A stretch of 64,000 nucleotides of DNA from Pseudooceanicola sp. (GCF_029213205.1 NZ_JARGNH010000009.1:62001-126000), one strand, 5' to 3'. Counted from the stretch's first letter, positions 8,505-17,783 are shown. Notes: generated by a model not told the origin, from the letters alone. Program-made: numbers and translations.

Positions 8505-9491
8505 TTACTTCTTCCAGCCGAGCTGGCCGCACAGCCGCTGTTGCGCGGCTTCGAATTCATCCGCCAGCCGGTCGATCAGCACCGTCGTCGGCACCACCTC
8601 CTTGACCAGGCCAATGCCCTGGCCGGATCCCCAGATGTCCTTCCAGCGTTTCTTGCGCTCGGTGCCTTCGGCGAAATTCATCGCCGCCGGGTTGGATCCG
8701 GGCAGGTTGTCGGGATCAAGCCCGGCGCGTTCGATCGAGGGGCGCAGGTAATTGCCCCAGACACCGGTGAAATCGTTGGAATAGACGATGTCGCTGGCGC
8801 CATGCGTTGTGATCATTTCCTTGTAACCGGGCACCGCATTCGCCTCTTCAGTGGCGATAAAGGCCGACCCAGCATAGCCACCATCGGCGCCCATCGCCAG
8901 CGCCGCCAGGATCGAATCGCCCTTGGCAATCGCGCCGGAGAGATAGAGCGGCCCATCGAACCATTCCCGGATCTCCTGGATCAGCGCCAAAGGTGACAGC
9001 GCCCCGGCATGGCCACCGGCCCCGGCGGCCACGGCGATCAGGCCATCTGCGCCTTTCTCGATCGCCTTGTGGGCGAATTTGTCGTTGATGACGTCATGCA
9101 GGACGGTGGCGCCGACCGAATGCGCCGCCTCATAGACCCATTCCTGCGCCCCCAGCGAGGTGATCCAGACCGGCACCTTGTGCTTCACGCAGAGCTCGAC
9201 ATCGCGCTCCAGCCGCCCATTGGTGCGGTGCACGATCTGGTTGACCGCATAGGGTGCGGCGGGCCGGTCCGGATTGGCCTGGTTATGGGCGTCCAGCTCG
9301 TCGGTGATCCGGGTCAGCCATTTGTCCAGCTCGATCTCTTCGCCTTCGGCCTCGCGGGCATTCAGCGCCGGAAAAGAGCCGACGACACCGGCCTTGCATT
9401 GCGCCAGAACCAGATCGGGATTCGAGATGATGAACAGCGGGCTTCCGATCAGCGGAATACGCAGATTTTGCAAAACTGGCGGCAGTGCCAT
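8505..9491 (-). CDS. NAD(P)H-dependent flavin oxidoreductase (2-nitropropane dioxygenase-like)
   Basis: A 328-residue TIM-barrel FMN protein of the nitronate monooxygenase / YrpB family. It starts MALPPVLQNLRIPLIGSPLF, the usual substrate-pocket strand, followed by a GVVGSFPALNAR segment. The FMN-phosphate motif AAGAGGHAG lies near residue 175 and GADGGYAGSAFIATEEA near residue 215. The ATG has a perfect AGGAGG site 7 bases upstream. These enzymes oxidise alkyl nitronates or act as enoyl reductases; the physiological substrate here is not evident. The gene is apparently monocistronic. Confidence 0.9.
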   Translation of the reverse strand: MALPPVLQNLRIPLIGSPLFIISNPDLVLAQCKAGVVGSFPALNAREAEGEEIELDKWLTRITDELDAHNQANPDRPAAPYAVNQIVHRTNGRLERDVELCVKHKVPVWITSLGAQEWVYEAAHSVGATVLHDVINDKFAHKAIEKGADGLIAVAAGAGGHAGALSPLALIQEIREWFDGPLYLSGAIAKGDSILAALAMGADGGYAGSAFIATEEANAVPGYKEMITTHGASDIVYSNDFTGVWGNYLRPSIERAGLDPDNLPGSNPAAMNFAEGTERKKRWKDIWGSGQGIGLVKEVVPTTVLIDRLADEFEAAQQRLCGQLGWKK

Positions 9492-9644
9492 GTGATTTCC
9501 TCCTAGGATCATTCGCCTTGCGGAAAGAGGTTCCGCAACAGGCAGGCGGCTACACTATCGCCCCTGTCAGGGGTTGCAATCGCTTCTTCCCCCCCCTTCG
9601 GCTTTCACTCGGGCGACCACCCTGGCCTCTGCGCCCGCGCCGAT

Positions 9645-9691
9645 CTTCATCTTGCCAAAAATATTCCGGGGTCCGGGGCAGCGCCCCGGCG
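9645..9691 (-). repeat. REP-like intergenic repeat, copy A
   Basis: Minus-strand copy of a repeat found six times in the window: a GC-rich self-complementary part (CCGGGGCGCTGCCCCGG region) followed by ATATTTTTGGCAAGATGAAG. It lies directly downstream of the hyuB remnant. Copy E (45969-46036) has the same GGCAAGATGAAG tail. Confidence 0.65.
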
Positions 9692-9727
9692 CTCAGCCAA
9701 GCCGCGCCCGCGCCGACCGCCGCGGCA

Positions 9728-9925
9728 TCAACCGTGCCACCCACCGCCAGCACCACACCGAACAAGCTCCGCGCCATCCTCGGCGGCGTAAATCCCGTCC
9801 GAGCGGTCATTGGCCTCGGCGATCACCAGCGAGAATGCGGCGCGGGAAAACGACAGGTCCATTTCGTCGCAGACCTGCTGCAGCCCGGCCTGAATGACGG
9901 AGAGGGTAATCGGGTCGAGACTCAT
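9728..9925 (-). pseudogene. hydantoinase B / N-methylhydantoinase subunit, N-terminal remnant
   Basis: A 65-codon frame beginning MSLDPITLSVIQAGLQQVCD and containing FSRAAFSLVIAEANDRSDGIY, which matches the first about 50 residues of HyuB subunits, normally 550-600 residues long. After YAAEDGAELV the homology ends and a stop follows, so more than 85 percent of the gene is missing. A ribosome site (AAAGGTG) precedes the ATG. It lies downstream of hyuA, with which HyuB normally forms the ATP-dependent amidohydrolase. The repeat copy A lies just beyond the break. Confidence 0.7.
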
Positions 9926-10037
9926 GATTGCATCACCTTTCGGACGGCAGTGCCCGATCGCCGGGGGGGGGCGGTCGGGCGCTGCCTGTGCCGCAAGCCG
10001 CACCGGCGGTCTGTTTGGCAACCGAACCGCAAATGCG

Positions 10038-10057
10038 GCAGACATGCGCATGTCTGC
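10038..10057. promoter_or_regulatory. 20-bp perfect palindrome between hyuA and the hyuB remnant
   Basis: The sequence GCAGACATGCGCATGTCTGC reads identically on both strands. It lies in the 260-bp spacer between hyuA and the hyuB remnant, genes that normally almost touch. A dimeric regulator site, a cruciform/hairpin processing site or a mobile-element trace are possible; the sequence does not decide. Confidence 0.4.
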
Positions 10058-10185
10058 GGCCTCCCGGCGGCTCCGCAGGTGGTTCGGGCATTCGGGCGGG
10101 TTCTCGCCCCGCCAGCGCCCTCCACCACCCCCATCGGCGCGATGCCGAGGTGATCCCGATGTCTCACCGATGCCCCGCAGCCCGA

Positions 10186-12117
10186 TCATGCCGCCCCGCC
10201 AATCGTCACCAGGATATTGCCGATCGCATCGCCCTCGGCCCGGTCGCCGGGCGGGATCAGGATGGTGGTGTCCATCTGTTCGATCACCGCCGGGCCGTCG
10301 ATCACCGCCCTGAGCGGCAGCGCTTCGCGCTGATAGATCGGTGTCGCCTGCCAGGTGCCATCGAACGACACCTGCCGGATGTCGCGCTGCGCCTCGGCCA
10401 GGGTCGCGCGCCGCCCCGCCGCCGGGATCAGCGTCGCCAGGTCAAACCCGCGGCGTTCGCCAATGACCGAGCAATTCACATTGACGACCGCCGCCCGGAT
10501 CGAGTCGAGCCGCACCCGGAACCGTTGCCAATAGGCGGCCTCGAACCGGGCCTGCAGCGCCTCGCGGCTGATCTCGGGCCCGTCCAGATCGACCCGCAGC
10601 AGGTGGGTCTGGCCGATGAATTGCATGTCGAGCGAATAGAGCGCCCGCACCCCGGTCAGTGGCAGGGTCTCGCGCGCGATCAGGGCGCGGCCCTCGGCGG
10701 CCTGGGCCTGCAGCACCGCGCTGAGCGCGTCCATATCGAGCTGGTCGAGCGGGCGGTTCAGCGTGGTCACGAAATCATGGCGCAGATCGGCGACCACACA
10801 GCCCAAGGCGTTGGTGATGCCGGGGCGGGCCGGGATCAGCACCCGGGGAATGCCCAATTCGCGGGCCAGGGCGCAGGCGTGCAACGGCCCGGCACCGCCA
10901 AAGGCGAAGAGGGCAAAATCGCGCGGGTCGACGCCCAGCGACACCGACACCATGCGGATCGCCCCGGCCATCTTGACATTGGCCAGCCGCAGCACCGCAT
11001 CGGCCGCCGCTTCTGTCGTCACGCCCAGCGGGTGGCCCAGGTGTTCGTCAAAGATCTGACGCAGGTGATCCAGGCTGACGCCGCCTTCGACCGAGTTCAG
11101 CCGCGCCGGATCCAGCCGCCCGAGCAGCAGGTTGGCATCCGAAATCGTCGGCAATTCACCGCCCCGGCCATAGCAGATCGGCCCCGGCGCCGCCCCGGCG
11201 CTGTCCGGCCCAACCTCCAGCAGACCGGCGGCATTGACCCGCGCGATCGAGCCGCCGCCCATGTCATAGGTGATCAGGTCGCCGATCCCCGCCGCCCGCC
11301 CGGTATAGGCCGCCGCCATCACCCCCGAGGCCGGGCCGGACATCACCGTCTTGGCCGCCTCGCGCGCCACGTTGGCCGCCGAAACCATGCCGCCATTGCC
11401 ATTCATCACCAGCAGTTCCCCGGCATAGCCCGCCGCCGCCAGCCGGTCTTTCAACCGGGTGACATAGCGGTCCAGCAGTGGCTGCACCGAGGCATTGACC
11501 GCCGCCGTCACCCCGCGCTCGAACTCGCGGCTTTCCGACAGCAAGGCATGGCCGAGGGTGATGTGCGAATTGGGCCAGAGTTCGCGCAGGATCTCGGCGG
11601 CGCGCAGCTCATGCGACGGGTTGGCATAGGCGTGCAGGAAATGCACCACCACCGAAACACAGCCTTGATCCAGCAGCGCCTGCGCCGCCGTTCCCAGTGC
11701 CACCTCGTCCAGCGCGGTCACCACCCGGCCCTGGGCATCCATCCGTTCGGGGACCTCGAGGCGCAGATCGCGCGGGATGATCGGGCGAAACACGCCCTTC
11801 ATCCCATAGGCCTGTGGCCGGGTGCGTCGGCCCAGTTCCAGAATGTCGCGAAATCCGGCGGTGGTGATCAGCCCGGTGCGCGCCAGCTTGCGCTCAAGCA
11901 CCGCATTGGTGGTGGTGCCATGCACGATCAAGGCGCAACGGCGCAGATCGGCCCCGGCCGCGTCCAGCGCCGCGATCACCCCGTCGGCCTGATTGGTCGG
12001 CGTGGTCGCCACCTTGGCCAGCCGCACCGCGCCGCTGCTCGGGTCGCAGAGCACTAGATCGGTGAAGGTGCCGCCGACATCGACGCCAATGATCTGATCG
12101 GCTCTGCGCTGGGTCAT
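10186..12117 (-). CDS. hyuA: hydantoinase A / 5-oxoprolinase-type ATP-dependent hydrolase subunit
   Basis: A 643-residue HyuA protein of the actin/hexokinase-like ATPase superfamily. The N-terminus contains IIGVDVGGTFTDLVL, the phosphate-1 loop, followed by HGTTTNAVLERK. A central YDMGGGSIARV block is the second phosphate motif, and FAFGGAGPLHA lies at about residue 415. With HyuB it would hydrolyse a cyclic amide (hydantoin, oxoproline or a related lactam) using ATP. HyuB is decayed here, so the enzyme is probably inactive, or HyuA acts with a distant partner. The ATG at 12117 has GAGG eight bases upstream. It is divergent from the FedB-like gene. Confidence 0.9.
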   Translation of the reverse strand: MTQRRADQIIGVDVGGTFTDLVLCDPSSGAVRLAKVATTPTNQADGVIAALDAAGADLRRCALIVHGTTTNAVLERKLARTGLITTAGFRDILELGRRTRPQAYGMKGVFRPIIPRDLRLEVPERMDAQGRVVTALDEVALGTAAQALLDQGCVSVVVHFLHAYANPSHELRAAEILRELWPNSHITLGHALLSESREFERGVTAAVNASVQPLLDRYVTRLKDRLAAAGYAGELLVMNGNGGMVSAANVAREAAKTVMSGPASGVMAAAYTGRAAGIGDLITYDMGGGSIARVNAAGLLEVGPDSAGAAPGPICYGRGGELPTISDANLLLGRLDPARLNSVEGGVSLDHLRQIFDEHLGHPLGVTTEAAADAVLRLANVKMAGAIRMVSVSLGVDPRDFALFAFGGAGPLHACALARELGIPRVLIPARPGITNALGCVVADLRHDFVTTLNRPLDQLDMDALSAVLQAQAAEGRALIARETLPLTGVRALYSLDMQFIGQTHLLRVDLDGPEISREALQARFEAAYWQRFRVRLDSIRAAVVNVNCSVIGERRGFDLATLIPAAGRRATLAEAQRDIRQVSFDGTWQATPIYQREALPLRAVIDGPAVIEQMDTTILIPPGDRAEGDAIGNILVTIGGAA

Positions 12118-12140
12118 CGCTTGCCTCGTATTGTTGGTGT

Positions 12141-12153
12141 GCAAATGATTTGC
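12141..12153. promoter_or_regulatory. inverted repeat upstream of hyuA, candidate operator
   Basis: GCAAAT and ATTTGC arms around one central base, 24 bp upstream of the hyuA start in the 138-bp divergent region. It is AT-richer than its surroundings. Only its position and symmetry support an operator role. Confidence 0.3.
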
Positions 12154-12255
12154 CTGCCAGGGGCGAGGTGTCAATTGCGGCGTTGCCTGGCATTGCCGGG
12201 TGCCGGGCGATTGTTGAGGCTTGGAACCGGGGCGCGAACCGGGCTAGATCAACGG

Positions 12256-13635
12256 ATGCGGCGGATTTGTGCACTCATATTGTTGATTTCAGCCCTGATA
12301 CCGGGGGCCGCCCTGGCGCATGCCTCCGAAGGCGGATTCGTGCTGTTGCTGCCGACCGGCCTCTATGCGGCGGGCGGAGTCACGGTGGTGGTTCTGACGG
12401 TGCTGCTGGTGGCGCTGCTGCCGGGGCGACAGAGCCTGGCGCTGTTTCGCCCGCTGCCGCTCTGGCGCGCTGCGCCGCGGGTTCGGGCGGGCTGGATCAG
12501 TCTGCTGGTGCTGGCGATCCTGGCCTGGGCGGTGATCCAGGGCTGGGTCGGCGAACAGGATCCGACCCATAATCCGCTGCCGCTGATCGTCTGGACCGGG
12601 GGCTGGGTGATCCTGCTGCTGATCCAGGCGATTCTGGGCGATGTCTGGCGGGCGCTGAATCCCTGGACCGGGCTCTGGTGGCGGCTTGGTCGTCCGGCGC
12701 CGCTGCGCTATCCGGCGGCGCTGGGGCATTGGCCCGCAGTGGTCGGGCTGCTGGCGCTGGCCGGGTTTCTGCTGGCCGATATCGCCCCCGCCGCGCCGGG
12801 GCGGCTGGCCTGGGTGGTGGCGCTCTATTGGGCGCTGCAAATGTTGGGGCTGTGCCTGTTCGGGCTGCCCTGGTTGCTGCGCGCCGAGGCGATCACCGTC
12901 ATGATGCGGGCCTATGTCGGGCTGAGCCTGCTGGGCCGCAGCCGGGGCAGGCGGGCGATCGGGCTGAGCGGCTGGCGCCGGATGGCGCAGCAGACGCCGC
13001 CGCCCGCCGGGCAGGCGGTGTTCATCCTGCTGATGCTGGCGATTGGCAGCTTTGACGGGGTGAACGAAACCTTTTGGTGGTTCGCCCGGATCGGGATGAA
13101 CCCGCTGGAATTCACCGGCCGGTCAGCGGTGGTCTGGCAAAGCCTGGGCGGGCTGGCCCTGGCCTGTCTGCTGCTGGTCGCGGTGTTTGCCGCCACCACC
13201 CGCGCCGGTCTGTGGCTGCTGCAGAGCACGCTGCCGCCGGGCCGGGTGATCCGCCTGTTGGTGCCGAGCATCCTGCCGATTGCCCTGGGCTATCACCTGG
13301 CGCATTACCTGCCGGTTCTGCTGGTCGAGGGGCAATACCTGGCACTGATGCTGAATGACCCCATGGAGACCGGCGTCAATCTGCTGGGGCTGGCGGGCGC
13401 ACATGTGACGACCGGGTTCTTCAACACCCAGGCGACGGTACGGGTGATCTGGCTGACCCAGGCGGGGGCAGTGGTGTTTGGTCATGTGATCGCGATTCTG
13501 ATGGCGCATGGGCTGGCGCTGCGCCTGTTCGAAACGCCGCGAAAGGCGGCGTTATCGCAAATTCCGCTGGCCATTTTCATGGTGCTCTACACGATTTTCG
13601 GACTTTGGCTGCTGGCCTCGCCACGCGGTGTTTGA
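12256..13635 (+). CDS. polytopic membrane protein, FedB (fenitrothion hydrolase)-like
   Basis: A 459-residue integral membrane protein with an N-terminal signal-like helix (MRRICALILLISALIPGAAL) and about ten further hydrophobic segments. The opening AHASEGGFVLLLPTGLYAAG and the NPWTGLWW block resemble proteins annotated after FedB, a component of bacterial fenitrothion hydrolysis; hydrolase activity should not be inferred. The first ATG that gives a signal-like start (12256) is used; its ribosome site is weak, so the start is uncertain. It is divergent from hyuA and 111 bp upstream of the LIV-type binding protein, possibly part of the same uptake unit. Confidence 0.75.
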   Translation: MRRICALILLISALIPGAALAHASEGGFVLLLPTGLYAAGGVTVVVLTVLLVALLPGRQSLALFRPLPLWRAAPRVRAGWISLLVLAILAWAVIQGWVGEQDPTHNPLPLIVWTGGWVILLLIQAILGDVWRALNPWTGLWWRLGRPAPLRYPAALGHWPAVVGLLALAGFLLADIAPAAPGRLAWVVALYWALQMLGLCLFGLPWLLRAEAITVMMRAYVGLSLLGRSRGRRAIGLSGWRRMAQQTPPPAGQAVFILLMLAIGSFDGVNETFWWFARIGMNPLEFTGRSAVVWQSLGGLALACLLLVAVFAATTRAGLWLLQSTLPPGRVIRLLVPSILPIALGYHLAHYLPVLLVEGQYLALMLNDPMETGVNLLGLAGAHVTTGFFNTQATVRVIWLTQAGAVVFGHVIAILMAHGLALRLFETPRKAALSQIPLAIFMVLYTIFGLWLLASPRGV

Positions 13636-13746
13636 CCCATGGTAAAACTCTGGACAACCATGTCTGGGGGGGCGAAACTTGTTCATCCCCGGTCAGACGG
13701 GACATGCGATCACCGCCAAGGATCAATTCCAGAAGGATTGCCTGCC

Positions 13747-15039
13747 ATGACAAAATCCACTGATCACCCGGTTTCCACCTCGCGCCGCACGGCGCTGAAG
13801 ACTCTGGGCGCCGTCGGGGCCGCTGCCACGCTGCCGCTCTGGTCGCGCTATGCCCAGGCCCAGACCAGCGAACCGATCCGCATCGGGTTCCAGAAACACG
13901 CGACCGGCATCGGCGCCGCCTATGGCCGCTGGTATGAGCGCACCACCGATGCGGCGGTCGCCAAGATCAACGCCGAGGGCGGGATCAATGGCCGGATGGT
14001 CGAGCTGGTGACCGAGGATGATGGTACCGACCCCAAGCGCGGTGCCGAAGTGCTTGAAAAATTTGCCAATCAAAGCAAATGCGATGTCGCATTCGGCACT
14101 CTGTACAGCCATGTGGTGATCGGTTCTGCGCCGCGCGCGGCTGAGCTGAAGCTGCCGTATTTCGTGGTCTCCGAAGGCCATCATGTCGCCTCGGGCATTC
14201 TCAACCGCTGGACCGTGCAGCCGGGCATCACCGATGTGAAAAGCCAGGTGCAGGCGATGGCGCCGTTTGTGAGCAAGACGCTCGGCAAAAAGGTCACGAT
14301 GATCTATCCTGACTTCGCCTTTGGCTATGATCACCGCGACAATTTCTCGGCGGCGATGAAGGCGCAGGGCGGCGAGGTTCTGGAAATGATCGCAGTGCCG
14401 CCGACCGAAACCTCGTTTACCAAGTATTTCCCCAAGATCCCCCGCGACACCGAGGTTCTGTATCACGTCATGGTCGGCCCTGCGGTGCTGACCTTTGTCA
14501 AGGAACTGGGCGAATTCTTTGGCCCGAACCGGCCAGAGCTTTTCGGCTTTATCGACAGCCTGGAAGCGGTCGATATGGCCTCGCCCGGCCTGGAATTCCT
14601 GGAAGGCACCTATTTCTGGGAAGGCATGCCGCGGTATCTGCAGCCGGACACCCCGGATTACGTCAAGACCTACCGCGACGCGGTCGGCATCGACGCCAAT
14701 GGCGCCTCGGTCAATGATGCCAAGGACGTGTCGACCGCCGCGCATATGTTCGGCTGCTGGGAAACCCTGCATGTCATCAAGGCCGGGATGGAGGCGTCGG
14801 GCTATGTCGGACCGAAGGACCGGCAAAAGCTGATCGAAGCGGTCGAGGCAATGAGCGTGATGCCCGCCGGGCTGGCACATCCGCAGGGCGGCAAGCTGTT
14901 CAATGGCAAGACCCACCAGGTGTTCGGCCCGCAATACATCAGCCAGGTCGAGAACGGCAAATTGGTGGTCAAGCACACCGCCGCGATCACCGACACGCTC
15001 TATGCGGATGAGGTGGATTACACCGCCCAGAGTTTCTGA
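13747..15039 (+). CDS. ABC transporter periplasmic binding protein, LIV/amide family
   Basis: A 430-residue type-I periplasmic binding protein (Peripla_BP_6 family). Residues 10-40 form a signal with a twin-arginine SRRTALK motif, a hydrophobic core and a YAQAQ cleavage region, so export by Tat is likely. The mature part starts IRIGFQKHATGIGAAYG, with INAEGGINGRMVELVTEDDG, the family's first lobe. The ATG at 13747 follows an AGAAGGA ribosome site. Length and lack of Leu-specific signatures place it with importers of amides, urea or aromatic acids as much as with leucine ones. It heads the operon with livHMGF. Confidence 0.93.
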   Translation: MTKSTDHPVSTSRRTALKTLGAVGAAATLPLWSRYAQAQTSEPIRIGFQKHATGIGAAYGRWYERTTDAAVAKINAEGGINGRMVELVTEDDGTDPKRGAEVLEKFANQSKCDVAFGTLYSHVVIGSAPRAAELKLPYFVVSEGHHVASGILNRWTVQPGITDVKSQVQAMAPFVSKTLGKKVTMIYPDFAFGYDHRDNFSAAMKAQGGEVLEMIAVPPTETSFTKYFPKIPRDTEVLYHVMVGPAVLTFVKELGEFFGPNRPELFGFIDSLEAVDMASPGLEFLEGTYFWEGMPRYLQPDTPDYVKTYRDAVGIDANGASVNDAKDVSTAAHMFGCWETLHVIKAGMEASGYVGPKDRQKLIEAVEAMSVMPAGLAHPQGGKLFNGKTHQVFGPQYISQVENGKLVVKHTAAITDTLYADEVDYTAQSF

Positions 15040-15145
15040 AGCCTCGGGCGCGGCCGTGTCGCGTGCCGTATCGATGCGCTCCGGCCCACCGCGCGGCGTG
15101 GTCTTCCATCACATGAAAATCACCCAGTAACCCGCAAGGATCACG

Positions 15146-16072
15146 ATGGAATTCGGCCCCTATCTGATGCTCGCCATGCTCGAGGGCGCGGTGCTGGCCG
15201 CGGTGCTGGCGCTGATGGCCTCGGGCCTGTCGCTGACCTTTGGGGTGATGCGGGTGGTCAATGTCGCGCATGGCGAATTCTACATGCTGGGGGCGGTCAT
15301 CGCCTGGTTCGTCGCACATCTGGTCGGCGGTGGCGCGGCGCTGTCCTTTGTCGCCGCCGCGATCATTGCGCCGCTGGCGGTTGGCGTTCTGGCCGCCGCC
15401 GCCGATATCACCATCCTGAAGCGCATCGACTATGACCCGGAGCGCACCATCGTCGCCACCATCGGGCTGCTCTATGTGATCCAGCAGGTGACGCTGATGA
15501 CCTATGGCCCGGATGCGCGCCCGGTCGAACCGCCGTTCAATAGCCGGATCGCGCTGCCCTGGATCGAATGGGGCGAGGGCGGGCCGTCGCTCTATTTCCC
15601 CTGGGGGCTGTCGACCACCTCTTACAAGCTGTTCGTGATCGGCGCCGCTGCGGTGCTGATCCTGGCGATCCGACTGTTCATGACCCGTTCGCGCGCCGGT
15701 CTGATCATGCGGGCGACGCAGCTGGACAGCGACATGGCCACCGCCTTTGGCATCCCGGTCGAGCGGGTCTATGCGGCGGTGTTCGGCCTCGGCGCGGCAC
15801 TGGCGGCCCTGGCCGGGGTGCTGATCGTGCCGATCCAGCAGGCGCATTACCTGATGGGCGGCGACGCCCTGCTGCTGTCGTTCATCGTGGTGATCATCGG
15901 CGGCCTCGGCTCGATGGCCGGGACCATTGTGGCGGCGGTGCTGATCGGCATGTCCGACGGCATCATCTCGGTGTTTTTCTCACCGACCCTGGCCAAGATC
16001 ATCGCGACGCTGCTGGTGGCGCTGGTGCTGGTGTTCCGCCCGCAGGGCCTGTTTGGGACCCGCGACAGATGA
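15146..16072 (+). CDS. livH: LIV-family ABC transporter permease 1
   Basis: A 308-residue inner-membrane permease with about eight hydrophobic segments. The N-terminal LTFGVMRVVNVAHGEFYMLGA is the LivH hallmark, and a cytoplasmic loop contains SRAGLIMRATQLDSDMATAFG, which contacts the ATPases. An AAGGATCACG site precedes the ATG. The stop overlaps the next permease start (ATGA at 16069), as usual in liv operons. It is part of an importer whose substrate is inferred from context to be a small carboxylate or amide. Confidence 0.94.
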   Translation: MEFGPYLMLAMLEGAVLAAVLALMASGLSLTFGVMRVVNVAHGEFYMLGAVIAWFVAHLVGGGAALSFVAAAIIAPLAVGVLAAAADITILKRIDYDPERTIVATIGLLYVIQQVTLMTYGPDARPVEPPFNSRIALPWIEWGEGGPSLYFPWGLSTTSYKLFVIGAAAVLILAIRLFMTRSRAGLIMRATQLDSDMATAFGIPVERVYAAVFGLGAALAALAGVLIVPIQQAHYLMGGDALLLSFIVVIIGGLGSMAGTIVAAVLIGMSDGIISVFFSPTLAKIIATLLVALVLVFRPQGLFGTRDR

Positions 16073-17004
16073 GCCGCATCGTCGCCCTGCACCTCGGCCT
16101 GGTGGCGCTGTTGCTGGCGCTGAATTTCCTGCTGCCCGCCTACACCCATGGCAATATTGCCCGGATCATGGTGCTGGCGGTCTATGCGATCGGCTATAAC
16201 ATCGCCTTTGGCTATACCGGGCTGCTGTCGCTGGGCCATGCGATGTTCTTTGCCGCGGGCATGTATGGCACCGGGCTGATCCTGCGGTTCAGCGAGCTGT
16301 CGGCGCTGCCTGCCTGGGGGGTGGGGCTGGCCTGCGGCGCCGGTCTGGCGCTGGCGGTGGGGCTGCTGGCGCTGCGCACCGCCGGGGTGGCGTTCATGAT
16401 CGTGACGCTGATGTTCTCGCAGGCGGTCTATTTGATCATCCTTTATTTCGGCGCCTTTACCCGTGGTGACGAGGGTTTTGTGATTGAAGCCGCCGATCGG
16501 ATGATCTGGGGCCTCGACCTCGGCCAGCCGCAGGTCCGCTATCTGGCCGCCTGGGCGCTGTTCTCCGTGGTCTTGCTGATCTCGCTGCGGCTGGTGCGCC
16601 GCCCGGCGGGCCGGGTGTTCGTCGCGATCCGCGAGAATGAACTGCGGGCGCGGTTGCTGGGCTATGACACCTTCCGCTACAAGCTGTTGGCGCTGGTGAT
16701 CTCAGGGACCATTTCGGCGGCCTCGGGTGGCGCCTATGCGCTGCTCTTCGGCTATGCCGGGGCCAGTTTCGCCACGGTGCAATATTCGATCTTTCCGTTG
16801 CTCTGGGTGCTGCTGGGCGGCGCGGGCACCGTGCTCGGCCCGTTCCTTGGCACCTTGTTCATGTTCTACCTGATCGACATCGCCTCGGGTCTGACCGAGG
16901 CCTATATGCTGATTGCCGGTCTGGCGCTGATCGGCCTCACCCTGTTCGCGCCACAGGGCATCGCCGGGGTCATCCGGGCGCGGCTGTGGAAGGATCTGCC
17001 ATGA
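16069..17004 (+). CDS. livM: LIV-family ABC transporter permease 2
   Basis: A 311-residue inner-membrane protein of the LivM family with about eight to nine hydrophobic segments. Recognisable blocks are YAIGYNIAFGYTGLLSLGHA near residue 40 and the cytoplasmic coupling loop GRVFVAIRENELRARLLGYD near residue 190. It overlaps livH by four bases and livG by four bases (17001-17004), indicating tight translational coupling. It forms the translocation pore with LivH. Confidence 0.94.
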   Translation: MSRIVALHLGLVALLLALNFLLPAYTHGNIARIMVLAVYAIGYNIAFGYTGLLSLGHAMFFAAGMYGTGLILRFSELSALPAWGVGLACGAGLALAVGLLALRTAGVAFMIVTLMFSQAVYLIILYFGAFTRGDEGFVIEAADRMIWGLDLGQPQVRYLAAWALFSVVLLISLRLVRRPAGRVFVAIRENELRARLLGYDTFRYKLLALVISGTISAASGGAYALLFGYAGASFATVQYSIFPLLWVLLGGAGTVLGPFLGTLFMFYLIDIASGLTEAYMLIAGLALIGLTLFAPQGIAGVIRARLWKDLP

Positions 17005-17726
17005 GCCTGATCCTGTCGACGCGCGGATTGTCCAAATCCTTTCAAGGGTTGCGGGCGGTGCATGAGGTCGATTTCGACCTGCCGCAGCATCAGGTCCGGG
17101 CGCTGATCGGCCCGAATGGCGCGGGCAAGACCACCTTCGTGTCGATGCTGATCGGGCGGCTGGCGGCGAGCGCAGGCCGCATCTGCTTCGATGGTCGCGA
17201 TGTCACCGATATGCCCGCCCATGCCCGCGTGGCCCTCGGCATGGCCTATACCTTTCAGATCACGTCGGTTTTTGCCCGGCTCAGCGCGCATGAGAATGTG
17301 GCGCTGGCGGCGCGCCGCCATCTCGGCGCCGATCAGGATGCGGTCGAGGCCGAGGTGCAGGAGGCGCTGGGCCGCACCGGCCTGGCCGATCGCGCCGACG
17401 CGCTGGCTCAGGACCTCTCCTATGGCCATCAGCGGTTGCTGGAAATCGCCATGGGGCTGGCACAGCGGCCTCGGCTGATGATCCTCGATGAGCCGACCCA
17501 GGGCCTGGCCGAAGGTGAGATCGCCGCGTTCAAGGCGTTGATCCGCGACCTGGCGCGGGACACCACGATCCTGCTGATCGAACATAATATGGCGGTGGTG
17601 ATGGAGCTGGCCGACCGGATCACGGTGTTGAATTTCGGCGAGATCCTGGCCGAGGGCACCCCGGCGGAGATCCATGCCGATGCCCGGGTGCAGGCGGCCT
17701 ATCTGGGGAGTGGCGGCGATGATTAG
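17001..17726 (+). CDS. livG: LIV-family ABC transporter ATP-binding protein 1
   Basis: A 241-residue ABC ATPase with Walker A GPNGAGKTTF (residues 36-45), a family-typical signature LSYGHQRLLEIAMGL instead of LSGGQ, and Walker B LMILDEPTQGL. The switch histidine is in LLIEHNM. LivG-type ATPases pair with LivF to drive import through LivHM. A 177-bp spacer containing a long inverted repeat separates it from livF, unusual for an otherwise overlapping operon. Confidence 0.94.
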   Translation: MSLILSTRGLSKSFQGLRAVHEVDFDLPQHQVRALIGPNGAGKTTFVSMLIGRLAASAGRICFDGRDVTDMPAHARVALGMAYTFQITSVFARLSAHENVALAARRHLGADQDAVEAEVQEALGRTGLADRADALAQDLSYGHQRLLEIAMGLAQRPRLMILDEPTQGLAEGEIAAFKALIRDLARDTTILLIEHNMAVVMELADRITVLNFGEILAEGTPAEIHADARVQAAYLGSGGDD

Positions 17727-17783
17727 ACCCGCGCCCTGTTGCCAGCGCGCGCCCTTTGGCCGGGCGCGCAAAATAGAGAAAAT

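Noticed and set aside
9928-12057. A 709-codon plus-strand frame opposite hyuA
   Set aside because: Arg/His/Gln-rich shadow product without domains; hyuA on the minus strand has intact ATPase motifs.
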